64,000 bases of DNA, taken from Leucobacter komagatae. Its GTDB lineage: Bacteria > Actinomycetota > Actinomycetes > Actinomycetales > Microbacteriaceae. The notes under the pieces were generated by a model that was not told where the DNA came from, did no database searches, and saw nothing but the letters and a program-made list of their open reading frames with translations. The position numbers were made by a program, and so were the translations under genes. The stretch is taken from the NCBI RefSeq assembly GCF_000834055.1, contig NZ_JXSQ01000005.1, forward strand, positions 124,001 through 188,000. The letters are read 5' to 3'. Every line of letters begins with the position of its first letter. The first letter of the stretch is position 1. This document shows, in pieces, positions 46,289 to 56,456 of the stretch.

Positions 46289-47188
46289 TCAATCCTGTTC
46301 CTCTCCAACGGTGTTCGGTTGCTCAATGTCGGGCGCGGATCCCCCGCCGCTCGGGTGGGTCTCGGGCTGCGCCGCCGCTTTCATGGCGGCCTGGGCAGCC
46401 GCGTGCTCGCGCCTCGCATAGGCCCGCAACCATTCCACCACTCGCCGGGCGAGCTGTTCTTTGCTCGCCCGATCCGTGCGGAACGTAATGTCTGCGACCT
46501 CAAGATACAGTGGCTTGCGTTCCGCAAGGATCCGCCCCCACGACGACGGATCGTCGCGCAGCAGCGGCCGGCGAGACAGGTTCGCTGTGCGCAACACGGC
46601 CTCCTGTGTCGTCATCAGCAAGATCGTTGGGTGCTGCTGCAGCAGAGCGCGCGTGCGCGCTGAGAGCACAGCGCCCCCGCCGAGGGCAAGGATCCGCTTA
46701 CCCGGCTGGGCGAGCTCCTCGGCGATGATCTCTTCTTCGATGCGCCGAAACTCTGCCTCGCCGTTCGACGCGAAGAAGTCAGTGATGGTGCCGTGCCTGC
46801 GGACGAAAACCACGTCGCTGTCGACAAACGGCACGCCGAGCTCCTTCGCGACGCGGCGGCCAAGGCTCGTCTTGCCCGCGGCCATGGGGCCGACGAACAC
46901 GATTGTGCGCTCAGGCAGCCGGTTCCCGCCGCCCCGGCGTCTGCGCCTGCGCTTGCCGCCGCGCCGCGGTTGCGCCGCACCGATAGCGGCGTCACCGGTT
47001 GCGGGATCGCGCTGCGCCGCGGAACCCTGTGCGGGCCGGTGCGGTTTCGGGCGCGCAACAGCTTCGCCCGACGTCACTCCGGCAGCCTGTTTGGGCTGGT
47101 CGCCTCGTCGGCTCGTCCCGCTGGGCTCAGCATCACGAGCGGCGGCTGGTGCCCCTGCTCGCCGCCCAGCCCGGCGCGACCCGCTCAC
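46289..47188 (-). CDS. aroK: Shikimate kinase with long basic N-terminal extension
   Basis: A 299-residue protein whose residues ~94-265 form shikimate kinase (P-loop GPMAAGKTS at 100-108, [20 protein letters not shown]), which phosphorylates shikimate. A normal enzyme has ~170-180 residues. Here the first ~93 residues are disordered and very basic, ending in [11 protein letters not shown], and there is a 35-residue tail. The extension looks nucleic-acid-binding or ribosome-associating, but that is inference. GTG 47188 overlaps the aroC stop by four bases; a shorter start is not supported by any ribosome binding site I can see. Confidence 0.9.
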   Translation of the reverse strand: MSGSRRAGRRAGAPAAARDAEPSGTSRRGDQPKQAAGVTSGEAVARPKPHRPAQGSAAQRDPATGDAAIGAAQPRRGGKRRRRRRGGGNRLPERTIVFVGPMAAGKTSLGRRVAKELGVPFVDSDVVFVRRHGTITDFFASNGEAEFRRIEEEIIAEELAQPGKRILALGGGAVLSARTRALLQQHPTILLMTTQEAVLRTANLSRRPLLRDDPSSWGRILAERKPLYLEVADITFRTDRASKEQLARRVVEWLRAYARREHAAAQAAMKAAAQPETHPSGGGSAPDIEQPNTVGEEQD

Positions 47189-48381
47189 GACTCTCTGGCG
47201 GTAGCGAGCTGGTCAGGGATCGCCGCGAGGTAGCTGTCGAGGTTTCGTCGCGTTTCACGGAGGCTATCGCCGCCGAACTTTTCGACGACGGCCTCGGCGA
47301 GCACCAGCGCAACCATAGCTTCGGCGACGACACCCGCCGCCGGAACAGCGGAGACATCTGAACGCTGGTGATGAGCCTTGGCTTCCTCGCCCGTCGCAAT
47401 GTCGATCGTCGGGAGCGCGTGCGGCACCGTGGCAATCGGCTTCATCCCTGCGCGAACGCGCAGGACCTGCCCGGTCGACATTCCGCCCTCGATGCCACCG
47501 GCGCGGCCGGTGTCACGGACGATCTCCCCGTCACGGAGATGCAGCTCGTCGTGGGCGACGGATCCACGCCTGCGCGTCGTCTCGAAGCCGTCTCCGACCT
47601 CAACACCCTTGATGGCTTGGATACCCATGAGGGCGCCCGCGAGCCGCGAGTCGAGCCTGCGGTCCCAGTGCACGTAGGATCCGAGCCCCGGCGGAAGACC
47701 GTAGGCGAGCACCTCGACGATGCCACCGATGGTGTCGCCCGACTTCTTCGTGTCGTCGACCTCGGCGACCATGCGGGCGCTCGTCTCGGCGTCGAAGCAG
47801 CGCAGCGGATCAGCGTCGAGCGCGGCGACATCAGCCGGACGCGGCAGCGCCGAGCCCGCCGGTGCCACGATGTCACCGATCGATACCGTGTGGCTTACGA
47901 GCTCGATGCCGAGCTCCGCGAGGAAGGAACGCGCGACAGCGCCGAGCGCCACGCGGGCAGCAGTCTCGCGAGCGCTCGCACGCTCCAGCACTGGCCTGGC
48001 CTCATCGAAGCCGTACTTCTGCATTCCGACGAGGTCGGCGTGTCCCGGCCGCGGCCGGGTAAGCGCCGCGCCTCGGCCACGCGATTTCTCTGAGAGCTCG
48101 GTCTTCTCGGCACTCATCACCTCTGCCCACTTTGGCCATTCGGTGTTGCCGATGCGGATCGCGACTGGGCCACCGATGGTAACGCCCTGCACGACACCGC
48201 CAGACACGTTGAGCTCATCCTGCTCAAACTTCATGCGCGAGCCTCGGCCATAGCCAAGCTTTCGGCGCGCGAGATCCTCTCGGATCGCGTCGAGGGAGAT
48301 CGGCACGCCGGCTGGCATGCCCTCGATGACAGCAATAAGTTCAGGGCCGTGGGATTCCCCGGCGGTAAGCCAACGAAGCAT
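47185..48381 (-). CDS. aroC: Chorismate synthase
   Basis: A 398-residue FMN-dependent lyase that converts EPSP to chorismate, the branch point to aromatic amino acids, folate and quinones. Diagnostic stretches are [11 protein letters not shown] at the start, [14 protein letters not shown] and [14 protein letters not shown]. Length is typical of the bacterial enzyme. It starts five bases after aroE and overlaps aroK. Confidence 0.96.
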   Translation of the reverse strand: MLRWLTAGESHGPELIAVIEGMPAGVPISLDAIREDLARRKLGYGRGSRMKFEQDELNVSGGVVQGVTIGGPVAIRIGNTEWPKWAEVMSAEKTELSEKSRGRGAALTRPRPGHADLVGMQKYGFDEARPVLERASARETAARVALGAVARSFLAELGIELVSHTVSIGDIVAPAGSALPRPADVAALDADPLRCFDAETSARMVAEVDDTKKSGDTIGGIVEVLAYGLPPGLGSYVHWDRRLDSRLAGALMGIQAIKGVEVGDGFETTRRRGSVAHDELHLRDGEIVRDTGRAGGIEGGMSTGQVLRVRAGMKPIATVPHALPTIDIATGEEAKAHHQRSDVSAVPAAGVVAEAMVALVLAEAVVEKFGGDSLRETRRNLDSYLAAIPDQLATARES

Positions 48382-48386
48382 AAGTT

Positions 48387-49259
48387 CTATCTTTCCACAC
48401 TCGCGGCACGCATTGCCGCGAGCACTGATTCCTCATCGGCGACCGGTACGTCCGGGTCGCCGTTCACAAAGATGCGGATCTGCACGAGCGCCTGCTCAAC
48501 GAGCATGTCGAGGCCGGCGTGTGCGACACCGCCGGCGGCGTCCCAGCGCAGGGCAAGCGGGGACGGCCACGGGTCGTAGGCAACATCAAACAGCGGCACA
48601 GCGAGGAACGTCGCGGGAACCGGCGCCGCGTCCCCCGCATGCCCTGGCAGTGTCGAAATAATGAGTGTCGGGGTGAACCCAGGCTCATCGCCGAGCGTCA
48701 TGCCCGACACGTCACCGCCGAACCGCTGCGCGATGTCTTCGGCCGCCTCCGGTCGGCGCGCCGCTACCGCAACGCGTTCCGCGCCGAGCGACCTGGCCGC
48801 GAGCACGGCAGATACGGCGGTTGCACCAGCTCCGAGCACGACCGTTGAGCTCGCGTCGAGACCGGCGCGCTGTATTGCCCGAGCGAGACCAGCCACGTCC
48901 GTGTTGAAGCCCGCCCACTGCGGCGCCCCCGCCGGACCGTTCGCGAGCTTCAGCAGCGTGTTCACCACACCACTTTCGGCCGCGACCGGATCCGTGACGG
49001 CAGCCAACCGCGCCGCTTCCTCTTTGAGTGGCATCGTGAGCGAGAGCCCACGCCAGTCATCGCCGAGCGCTGCAAGGAAGCCCTCGAGCGCTGGCACCTC
49101 AAGCTCCTCACGGCCGTAGCTCCACGGCAGCCCGAGCACCTCATAGGCCGCGGCGTGTATGGCTGGCGACTTCGAGTGCGCAATCGGGGAACCGAGCACC
49201 GCGAGCAGCGCGGCCCCTGGCTGACGAAGCTCGTCGTCAGTCGGGTGATTCTCGCTCAT
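48387..49259 (-). CDS. aroE: Shikimate dehydrogenase
   Basis: A 290-residue oxidoreductase that reduces 3-dehydroshikimate to shikimate with NADPH. The substrate-binding segment [23 protein letters not shown] and catalytic lysine motif LTMPLKEEA are present, with a nucleotide-binding [12 protein letters not shown] loop. It starts three bases after mltG, in the same transcription unit. It could alternatively act on quinate, but aro context favours AroE. Confidence 0.92.
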   Translation of the reverse strand: MSENHPTDDELRQPGAALLAVLGSPIAHSKSPAIHAAAYEVLGLPWSYGREELEVPALEGFLAALGDDWRGLSLTMPLKEEAARLAAVTDPVAAESGVVNTLLKLANGPAGAPQWAGFNTDVAGLARAIQRAGLDASSTVVLGAGATAVSAVLAARSLGAERVAVAARRPEAAEDIAQRFGGDVSGMTLGDEPGFTPTLIISTLPGHAGDAAPVPATFLAVPLFDVAYDPWPSPLALRWDAAGGVAHAGLDMLVEQALVQIRIFVNGDPDVPVADEESVLAAMRAASVER

Positions 49260-49262
49260 CGA

Positions 49263-50408
49263 CTAGTCACAGTACTTTCCGCCCTCGGCACGGTGCGTCG
49301 TGCACCAGTCAGCGAGCTTCTGCACGTTCTGGTCGTGCTCCTCGATCGTCTCGGCAAACTCGGTTTCACCGCTTGAGAGGTCGACGGGCATAAAGTACAG
49401 CCACGGGCCGTCTGCTGGGTTCGTCGCTGCTTCGATAGCGGTGTCGCCAGGGAGCCCGATTGGCCCGGCTGGCAGGCCCTGGTTTGCGTACGTGTTGTAC
49501 TTGTTTGACTTGTCCGCGCGCTCCTCGTCCGTGGTCCACACCGTGTGCGTGTTTCCCGTTCCGTAGGAGACCGTAGCGTCAGACTGGAGCAGCATGTCAA
49601 TGTCGATTCGGTTGAGGAACACCCGCGCAACCTTCGGGAAGTCCTCAAGGCGTGACCCTGCCTCGCGCTGCACCATCGCGGCGAGCGTGAGTACCTCCCA
49701 GGCATCACCCTCAGCGACTCCGTGATCGCGGAGCGCCTGCCACATCCGGTCGACCATCGTCTGGATGATCGTCTCCGCAGTGTCGCCGGGTTCGAACGTA
49801 TACGTTGCTGGGAAGAGGAAGCCCTCGATCGATGGGAACTCGGACGGCACACCGAACGCAGCCGGATCCGCGGCAGCCTTCTTGAAGTCGTCGAACGGGA
49901 TGTCTACCACGCCTGCCGTGAGTTCCAACGCGTCAAGCGCGGCGGTTCCCTCAGGGATCGTTACGGTGAGTTCCATGCGATTCGCTTCGTCCTGCAGCGC
50001 AGCGAGCGCAGCTTTCGCGCTCATCTGGTGCTTGAGGCGGTAGGTGCCAACCTGGAAGCTCACTTCTTCTTCCTGCTGCAGCAGCAGGTCGTAGAACGCT
50101 TCAGAAGACTTCACAACATCAGCCTGCGCGAGCGCCTCGGCGACGTCTGCGCCGAACTGGCCGGAGCTGATGGTGAGCAGCACCTCGCCGCTCCCCTGCC
50201 CCTCGTAGTCGTTGCTCGACCAACCGAGTGCGAGCGAAATCCGCTCACCGTACGTGTTCCACATCAGCGCAGCGCCGCCTCCGACCAGGAGGAGCATCAC
50301 GATGAGAACAGAGGAAATGACGATTCTGCCGCGTTTGCGCGAACGCCGGTCTTCTTCGCTCAGTGCGTTCGCCGCCCGGCGCCCGCGGCGGGTGTCGTTG
50401 TCACTCAC
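49263..50408 (-). CDS. mltG: Endolytic murein transglycosylase
   Basis: A 381-residue membrane-anchored enzyme that cleaves nascent glycan strands and sets their length. One membrane helix (ISSVLIVMLLLVGGGAALMW, about residues 31-50) follows a basic cytoplasmic stretch; the extracellular YceG domain contains the catalytic glutamate in LAAMVQREAGS and ends NKYNTYANQGLPAGPIGLPG. Two cysteines close to the C-terminus might form a disulfide. GTG 50408 overlaps the ruvX stop (GTGA). Confidence 0.93.
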   Translation of the reverse strand: MSDNDTRRGRRAANALSEEDRRSRKRGRIVISSVLIVMLLLVGGGAALMWNTYGERISLALGWSSNDYEGQGSGEVLLTISSGQFGADVAEALAQADVVKSSEAFYDLLLQQEEEVSFQVGTYRLKHQMSAKAALAALQDEANRMELTVTIPEGTAALDALELTAGVVDIPFDDFKKAAADPAAFGVPSEFPSIEGFLFPATYTFEPGDTAETIIQTMVDRMWQALRDHGVAEGDAWEVLTLAAMVQREAGSRLEDFPKVARVFLNRIDIDMLLQSDATVSYGTGNTHTVWTTDEERADKSNKYNTYANQGLPAGPIGLPGDTAIEAATNPADGPWLYFMPVDLSSGETEFAETIEEHDQNVQKLADWCTTHRAEGGKYCD

Positions 50409-50902
50409 GGCGTGTCCTCGTTTCTCCGTTGATCGGGGGCAGGCGCCACAATCTCACCTGGCGCCTCGTTTCTATTGCGCTCCACGTCGAGCGCGTGCTG
50501 CAGGATGACTACGGCCGCCGCCTGGTCGATGACCCCACGGCTCTCCTTGGTTTTCCGCCCCGCCTGCCTGAGCTGGCCCTGGGCCGACACCGTCGAGAGT
50601 CGCTCGTCCACGAGCCGCACGTCGGCTACGCCGAGCAGCTGCAGCGCAAGTTTTTCGGCGAATCCGACAGCGTCCTCTGTGGAGAGCGTCCGCTCGCCTC
50701 GAAGATTTAGCGGTAAACCTACGATAACCTCGAACACCTCCAGCTCGCCAGCTATCGCCGCGATGCGCGCGAGGTCGGCTGCGCCGGAGTGGTCACGTGT
50801 GACCGTCTCGACCGGTGTCGCGAGCATGCCATGCATGTCGCTTCTGGCGACACCAATGCGAGCCTTGCCCACATCAATGCCGAGGCGTACCCCAGTGCGC
50901 AC
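50405..50902 (-). CDS. ruvX: RuvX/YqgF family Holliday junction resolvase-like nuclease
   Basis: A 165-residue RNase H-fold protein. The N-terminal acidic motif GIDVGKARIGVARSD, central LPLNLRGE and the late VDERLSTVSA match YqgF, which has been linked to 16S rRNA processing and, in mycobacteria, to Holliday junction cleavage. GTG 50902 lies three bases after the alaS stop, and alaS-ruvX-mltG is a conserved actinobacterial order. Confidence 0.93.
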   Translation of the reverse strand: MRTGVRLGIDVGKARIGVARSDMHGMLATPVETVTRDHSGAADLARIAAIAGELEVFEVIVGLPLNLRGERTLSTEDAVGFAEKLALQLLGVADVRLVDERLSTVSAQGQLRQAGRKTKESRGVIDQAAAVVILQHALDVERNRNEAPGEIVAPAPDQRRNEDTP

Positions 50903-50905
50903 CGG

Positions 50906-53590
50906 CTACGCCTCGAGCGAGCGGCGCATCTCGGCGAGCGCGGCTGGAATCTGTGCTGGATCGGTGCCGCCGCCCTGCGCGAGATCGGGTTTTCCGCCGC
51001 CGCCGCCGCCGAGCACTCCTGCTCCACGCTTGGCTAGGTCGCCCGCTTTTACTCCGAGCTCGCGAGCACCAGGAGTCGTTGCCGCGATGACGAAGGGCTT
51101 ACCCGCACCCTCGCCGGCAACGGTTCCTGCGAGTAGCACGACTCCGGCTTCAGCACCGAGCTTCTCGCGAAGCTGGATGACGAGGCCGCGAACGTCGTCC
51201 GGTGAGCCAACCGTGCCAAGATCTGCGGCGACGAGGGCCACAGACCCAACGCGCTCCGCGGCGGCAAGCAGTGCGGGCACGCGTTCAGCGAGCTTCGCCG
51301 CCTCGAGCGCTGCGATCTTCTTTTCGGCTGCGCGAAGCTGCGTGCTGAGATCTTCAACGCGTGCAACCACCTCGGCGCGTGGCACGCGGAGCCCGCCAGC
51401 GAGCTGCTGCACGATCGCGCGCTCGGCTGCGAAGCTCTGGAACGCCTCGAGGCCGACGAGCGACTCGACGCGGCGGTTCGTCGAGCCGACAGAGCTCTCG
51501 GAGACGAGGTTGATCATGCCAACCTCTGCGGCGGTTGCGACGTGCGTTCCCGCGCAGAGTTCGCGCGACCATTCGCCGCCAATGTCGACGACGCGGACCC
51601 GCTCGCCGTACTTCTCACCGAACAGCGCCATCGCCCCCATGGCCTTCGCATCGTCGAGGGCCATCTCGCGGGTAACAACGCCGTAGTTCGAGCGGATCGC
51701 GAGGTTCGAGATCTCTTCGATCTCGCTCTTCGTCGCGGCGCTCAGCGCCTCCGAGTGGGTGAAGTCGAGCCGCATGTAACCGGCCTTGTTGTACGAGCCT
51801 GCCTGATGCGCGTTCGGTCCGAGCACGTCGCGGAGGGCTGCGTGCACGATGTGCGTCGCTGAGTGCGCCTGCGTGGCGCCACGACGGTAGTCTGCGTCGA
51901 CGCGAGTTTCGGCGCGCGCGTCGATACCGATCACGCCAACCGTGACCTTCACCGTGTGCACAATGAGTCCCTGAACGGGCTTCTGCACGTCGAGCACTTC
52001 TGCTTCGAAACCGTTGCCAACGATCACGCCGTTGTCGGAGTCCTGACCGCCTGATTCGGCGAACAGGGTCGTCTCAGCCAGCACGAGTTCAGCGATTTGC
52101 CCCTCGCGAGCTTCCGTTGCGGGGGCGCCGTCTACGACGATCCCGAGTACGCGGCTCTCGTGAGTGAGCTGGTCGTACCCGACGAATGCGGTCTCGCCGA
52201 GCCCGCGGAGTTCCTTGTAGACCGCGAGGTCTGCCTGCTGGCCGCGCTTTGCCTTCGCGTCGGCCTTTGCGCGGTCGCGCTGCTCCTGCATGAGCGTGCC
52301 GAACACCGCACGATCCACCGTCACGCCGGCCTCTTCCGCGATCTCGAGCGTGAGCTCGACCGGGAAGCCGTGGGTGTCGTGGAGGAGGAACGCGGTGTCG
52401 CCATCGACGCTTGCCGACCCGCCTGCGGCCTTCGACGTATCGACGGCGGCCGCGATCGCGGTGTCGAGGATCTGGATCCCGCTCGCGAGCGTGCGCAGGA
52501 ACGTCTTCTCCTCTGCGTATGCGACACGCGAGATAAAGTCGAAGCTCTCGCCAACAGCGGGGTAAGCGGCCTGCATGGCGTCGCGAGAAACAGGGAAGAG
52601 TTCCGCGAAGCTCGGGCCTTCGACGCCGAGTAGCCGCATCGAGAGCGTGACCCGCCGCAGCAGGCGGCGCAGGATGTAGCCTCGCCCCTCGTTCGACGGT
52701 GTCACACCGTCTGCGATGAGCATGAGGCCGCTGCGCACGTGGTCAGCGATAACGCGCAAGCGAACGTCGTCTTCGGTGTTCGCGCCGTACGTCTTTCCTG
52801 CGAGTTCGGCTGCCCGATCGAGTACCGGCCGCACCTGGTCGATCTCGTACATGTTCTGCACGCCCTGCTTGATGAAGGCGACACGCTCGAGCCCCATGCC
52901 CGTGTCAATGTTCTGCTTTGGCAGGTCGCCGACGATGGTGAAGTCGAGCTTCGACTTCACGTCTGCGATCTGGTACTGCATGAACACGAGGTTCCAGATC
53001 TCAACGTAGCGATCGTCGTCTGTCGCAGGTCCGCCATCGATGCCGTGCTCCGGGCCGAGATCAAAGAAAATCTCCGAGCAGGGGCCGGCTGGCCCGGGCT
53101 GCCCTGTTGACCAGTAGTTCGTGTCCTTGCCGAGCTTCTGGATGCGCTCGACCGGGAGCGACGAGTGCTCAAGCCACAGGTTGAGCGCCTCCTCGTCCTC
53201 TTCGTAGACGGTCACCCAGAGGTCGTCTGGGGAGAAACCGAGACCGCCGTCGGCCTCGGAGGTCGTCAGCAGCTCCCAAGCGAACTTGATTGCGCCCTCT
53301 TTGAAGTAGTCGCCAAAGGAGAAGTTGCCGCACATCTGGAAGAACGTGCCGTGACGCGGGGTCTTCCCGACCTCTTCAATGTCGTTGGTGCGGATGCACT
53401 TCTGCACACTCGTCGCGCGGTCGTAGGGCGCAGGGACGAGGCCAGTGAGGTAAGGGACGAAGGGAACCATTCCGGCGACCGTGAACATGAGGCTCGGGTC
53501 GTCGCTCACGAGCGAGGCCGAGGGCACAACCGTGTGGCCTCGCTGCTCGAAGAAGTTCAGCCAGCGGCGTTGAATCTCGGCGGTCTGCAT
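50906..53590 (-). CDS. alaS: Alanyl-tRNA synthetase
   Basis: An 894-residue enzyme that charges tRNA-Ala. It has the class II catalytic core at the N-terminus (FEQRGHTVVPSASLV; RHGTFFQMCGNFSFGDYFK), the editing domain zinc ligands in HSATHIVHAAL and CAGTHV, and the C-terminal DHHA1/C-Ala domain with a Gly-rich loop (GGGGGGKPD). ATG 53590 is chosen because homology begins at MQTAEIQRRWLNFF; the longer frame upstream is not conserved-looking. Confidence 0.96.
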   Translation of the reverse strand: MQTAEIQRRWLNFFEQRGHTVVPSASLVSDDPSLMFTVAGMVPFVPYLTGLVPAPYDRATSVQKCIRTNDIEEVGKTPRHGTFFQMCGNFSFGDYFKEGAIKFAWELLTTSEADGGLGFSPDDLWVTVYEEDEEALNLWLEHSSLPVERIQKLGKDTNYWSTGQPGPAGPCSEIFFDLGPEHGIDGGPATDDDRYVEIWNLVFMQYQIADVKSKLDFTIVGDLPKQNIDTGMGLERVAFIKQGVQNMYEIDQVRPVLDRAAELAGKTYGANTEDDVRLRVIADHVRSGLMLIADGVTPSNEGRGYILRRLLRRVTLSMRLLGVEGPSFAELFPVSRDAMQAAYPAVGESFDFISRVAYAEEKTFLRTLASGIQILDTAIAAAVDTSKAAGGSASVDGDTAFLLHDTHGFPVELTLEIAEEAGVTVDRAVFGTLMQEQRDRAKADAKAKRGQQADLAVYKELRGLGETAFVGYDQLTHESRVLGIVVDGAPATEAREGQIAELVLAETTLFAESGGQDSDNGVIVGNGFEAEVLDVQKPVQGLIVHTVKVTVGVIGIDARAETRVDADYRRGATQAHSATHIVHAALRDVLGPNAHQAGSYNKAGYMRLDFTHSEALSAATKSEIEEISNLAIRSNYGVVTREMALDDAKAMGAMALFGEKYGERVRVVDIGGEWSRELCAGTHVATAAEVGMINLVSESSVGSTNRRVESLVGLEAFQSFAAERAIVQQLAGGLRVPRAEVVARVEDLSTQLRAAEKKIAALEAAKLAERVPALLAAAERVGSVALVAADLGTVGSPDDVRGLVIQLREKLGAEAGVVLLAGTVAGEGAGKPFVIAATTPGARELGVKAGDLAKRGAGVLGGGGGGKPDLAQGGGTDPAQIPAALAEMRRSLEA

Positions 53591-53717
53591 GTGCGGTGCT
53601 TCGTCCTTTGTGGTGCGTGGGCGCCGACACTGAGCTGCCGTGCGCCTGTGTGATGTGAACCCTGCCAGAAAGCGAGCGGCGGGAAGCTTCCGCGCCCCGC
53701 CACCCACATTCCGAAGC

Positions 53718-53939
53718 CTAGGATTCCTTGTGGTCGAGTCCCTTGAGCGTGCGCTCGAGATCCTCATCGAACTGCTCGCGCTCAGCGGCCTCATAGCCGC
53801 TCGAGAACGCGTTTGAGAGCTCGGCGATACCGCGGTTCAGGCGCTCAAAGAAGCGCCTCCCGCCCGGCCTCTGGTTAACGAAGTGCGCAGCGAAAAAACC
53901 CGCGCCTACTCCAAATACGAACAACATTAGCTTCCGCAC
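53718..53939 (-). CDS. Small membrane protein between rpsD and alaS
   Basis: A 73-residue protein with one N-terminal hydrophobic helix (LMLFVFGVGAGFFAAHFV) and a charged helical tail (REQFDEDLERTLKGLDHKE). GTG 53939 has AGGAGG nine bases upstream; ATG 53927 is a weaker alternative. Small membrane proteins of this kind commonly occupy the rpsD-alaS gap in actinobacteria. Function unknown. Confidence 0.7.
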   Translation of the reverse strand: MRKLMLFVFGVGAGFFAAHFVNQRPGGRRFFERLNRGIAELSNAFSSGYEAAEREQFDEDLERTLKGLDHKES

Positions 53940-54034
53940 GTGTTCCACCCTCCTGCGGTCGCGCGGCGACACCTTGCGCGCCGCGGAACTATACGGGTCA
54001 AGCTTAACCGGTAACGCATGCCGGAAATGATTAA

Positions 54035-54066
54035 GGGCGCTGGATTCCTGATGGATCCCAGCGCCC
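54035..54066 (-). terminator. rpsD terminator
   Basis: A 9-bp stem (54035-54043 with 54058-54066, extended by an A-T pair) lies 15 bases downstream of rpsD. On the minus strand it is followed by TTAATCATTT, a modest T-rich run. Confidence 0.75.
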
Positions 54067-54080
54067 TCAAACGTTCAGAC

Positions 54081-54710
54081 TTAGCGGCCCGAGTAGAACT
54101 CGACGACGAGCTGAACTTCACAGGTCACGGGAACCTCGGCGCGCTTCGGGCGACGCAGCAGGCGTGCCTCGAGCTTCTCGAGCGAAACCTCGAGGTAGCC
54201 GGGGACGTTCGGGAGAACCTCGGCGTGACCGCCTGCGGCTGCAACCTGGAACGGCTCGAGTGCTTCCGAACGCTCCTTGACGTGGATGAGCTGTCCCGGC
54301 TTCACGCGGAAGGAGGGACGGTCGACGAGCTTGCCGTCAACAAGGATGTGGCGGTGCACAACGAGCTGGCGAGCCTGCGCCGTGGTGCGCGCGAAGCCTG
54401 CGCGGAGCACGAGTGCGTCGAGACGCATTTCGAGGAGCTCGACAAGGTTCTCACCGGTCAGGCCGTCCTGGCGACGTGCCTCGTTGAAGGTGATAACGAG
54501 CTGCTTCTCGCGGATGCCGTACTGGGCGCGAAGACGCTGCTTCTCACGAAGGCGAACGGCGTAGTCGCTGTCGCTCTTGCGCTTGGTGCGGCCGTGCTGG
54601 CCTGGGCCGTAGGGGCGCTTCTCGAGGTAGCGAGCCGCCTTCGGGGTAAGGGCGAGGCCCAGCGAACGCGACAAGCGCGTCTGCGAGCGGGTACGTGACG
54701 TAGTCGACAC
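54081..54710 (-). CDS. rpsD: 30S ribosomal protein S4
   Basis: A 209-residue primary rRNA-binding protein of the small subunit. The conserved KRPYGPGQHGR and the S4 RNA-binding domain (RLDALVLRAGFARTTAQARQLVVHRHI) are intact. The N-terminus is short and carries no zinc-binding cysteines (C-minus form). GTG 54710 is chosen because AAAGGA lies five bases upstream. It is a separate unit, with a ~215-nt leader that may carry S4 autoregulation. Confidence 0.95.
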   Translation of the reverse strand: MSTTSRTRSQTRLSRSLGLALTPKAARYLEKRPYGPGQHGRTKRKSDSDYAVRLREKQRLRAQYGIREKQLVITFNEARRQDGLTGENLVELLEMRLDALVLRAGFARTTAQARQLVVHRHILVDGKLVDRPSFRVKPGQLIHVKERSEALEPFQVAAAGGHAEVLPNVPGYLEVSLEKLEARLLRRPKRAEVPVTCEVQLVVEFYSGR

Positions 54711-54933
54711 GGGTATCCTTTCGGGTTTCTGACGGGCACACGCGAACGCGCTGCCCAATGTTCTCTCGGCCACGCTGCGCCCGCATTCACAAGCTTTCAC
54801 TCGCAATGCACGCGACACAGCAAACCGTTTTCGGTGAGGGAACGACCGTTGCAGAAACCCGGCTACAGGGCACCTGCCATATGCTTCCCGCTGCAGCCTG
54901 CCGCGGGAGCCATGTTGGCCAACGAACAGCTTA
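54711..54933 (-). promoter_or_regulatory. rpsD promoter region and long leader
   Basis: On the minus strand TAAGCT (54933 to 54928) is a plausible -10 between rarA and rpsD. It would give a ~215-nt untranslated leader. S4 is known in other bacteria to repress its own mRNA through leader structure; I did not resolve a specific fold here. Confidence 0.3.
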
Positions 54934-54951
54934 GCAGAAACTCAGCAGCGG

Positions 54952-56334
54952 TTAGTCACCCCGGCTGATGCGCCGGATCTTTTCGAGCCGTTCGGAGACC
55001 TCGCGCTCGTTTCCGTGCGACGTCGGCTCGTAGTACCTGGCGCCGACGATTTCGTCCGGGAGGTACTGTTGCCGCACGACGCCGCGCGGGTCGTCGTGGG
55101 GGTACCGGTAGCCCCTGCCGTGGCCGAGTTTCTTTGCCCCGGGATAGTGCGCGTCTCGCAGCGGCTTGGGCACGGAACCGAATCGGCCGGCCTTCACGTC
55201 AGCGATTGCCGCATCTATTGCCGAGATCACCGCGTTGGACTTCGGCGCCGTCGCGATGTAAATCGTTGCCTCGGCGAGCGGGATCCGCGCCTCAGGCAAC
55301 CCGATGAGCTGCGTCGCTTGCGCTGCCGCGACGGCGATCGTGAGCGCCTGCGGGTCCGCGAGTCCGACATCCTCGGCAGCATGAACCATCAGCCTGCGCG
55401 CAATGAACCGCGGATCCTCCCCCGCCTCAATCATGCGCGCCAGGTAGTGAATCGCCGCGTCGGGATCGGAACCGCGCATCGACTTGATGAACGCGCTGAT
55501 GACGTCGTAGTGCTGATCGCCGTCTTTGTCGTACCGGAGCAGGGCGCGATCCACCGCGAGCGACACCAGCTCAGCCGTGATCTCCTTGGGCTTCGGCGTG
55601 TCCCCGTCTGGCTCGGACGACTCTCCTGGCGCTTCCGACTCGTCCGACTCTCCTGACTCGGCCGAGGCAAGCGCGGAGCCGGCTGCGGCTTCAAGACCCG
55701 TCAACGCGCGCCGAGCATCCCCTGAGGAGAGCTGCACGAGCGCGTCGCGCCCCTCCGCAGTGAGCTCGACCGCGCCGCCGAGACCGCGCGGATCAGCGAC
55801 AGCCCGATCAAGGAGTTCGGCGATGTCGGCGTCGCTCAGTGTCTCGAGCGTGAGTAGCAGCGAGCGCGACAGCAGCGGGCTGATCACCGAGAAGGATGGG
55901 TTCTCGGTCGTCGCTGCGATCAGCGTCACCCACCCGTTCTCGACACCGGGCAGCAGCGCATCCTGCTGCGCTTTCGTGAAGCGGTGGATCTCGTCGAGGA
56001 AGAGAACCGTAGCGATGTCGTATAGGTCGCGATCGTTCAGCGCACGCTCCATCACGGTGCGCACGTCTTTGATCCCGGCCGTCACCGCAGAAAGTTCGAC
56101 GAAACGCCGACCGCTCGTATGGGCGATTGCCTGCGCCATCGTCGTCTTTCCCGTGCCGGGAGGGCCCCAGAGAATCACCGAAACCGCCGAGCCGTCTTGG
56201 TCGCTCGCAATGACTCGCAGCGGCGATCCAGCGCGCAACAAATGCTTCTGCCCCACTACCTCATCGAGTGATCGCGGGCGCATGCGCACGGCGAGCGGAG
56301 CCGTTGCGGCGGACGTACCTTGAAACTGGGACAC
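54952..56334 (-). CDS. rarA: Replication-associated recombination protein A
   Basis: A 460-residue AAA+ ATPase (RarA/MgsA/WRNIP1 family) that acts at stalled replication forks. Walker A is GPPGTGKT (57-64), Walker B LFLDEIH (111-117), and the C-terminal tetramerisation domain ends with [19 protein letters not shown]. An acidic low-complexity insert (about residues 222-250, Ser/Glu/Asp-rich) interrupts the lid region. The GTG start has TAGCAT six bases before it and no Shine-Dalgarno, so the mRNA is probably leaderless. Confidence 0.93.
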   Translation of the reverse strand: MSQFQGTSAATAPLAVRMRPRSLDEVVGQKHLLRAGSPLRVIASDQDGSAVSVILWGPPGTGKTTMAQAIAHTSGRRFVELSAVTAGIKDVRTVMERALNDRDLYDIATVLFLDEIHRFTKAQQDALLPGVENGWVTLIAATTENPSFSVISPLLSRSLLLTLETLSDADIAELLDRAVADPRGLGGAVELTAEGRDALVQLSSGDARRALTGLEAAAGSALASAESGESDESEAPGESSEPDGDTPKPKEITAELVSLAVDRALLRYDKDGDQHYDVISAFIKSMRGSDPDAAIHYLARMIEAGEDPRFIARRLMVHAAEDVGLADPQALTIAVAAAQATQLIGLPEARIPLAEATIYIATAPKSNAVISAIDAAIADVKAGRFGSVPKPLRDAHYPGAKKLGHGRGYRYPHDDPRGVVRQQYLPDEIVGARYYEPTSHGNEREVSERLEKIRRISRGD

Positions 56335-56340
56335 GCTCCA

Positions 56341-56346
56341 ATGCTA
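56341..56346 (-). promoter_or_regulatory. Leaderless -10 element of rarA (TAGCAT)
   Basis: On the minus strand TAGCAT (56346 to 56341) fits TANNNT and lies 6 nt before the GTG start of rarA. Confidence 0.5.
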
Positions 56347-56456
56347 CCGAGCACCGCCGACAATCATGCTCAGCGGGGCTCGCTGTGGCATAGTGGAGGG
56401 GTCTATCTAGTAACGCGGTCGGTCAAGCCGATCCCACACGACAGGTGAGCAACACG

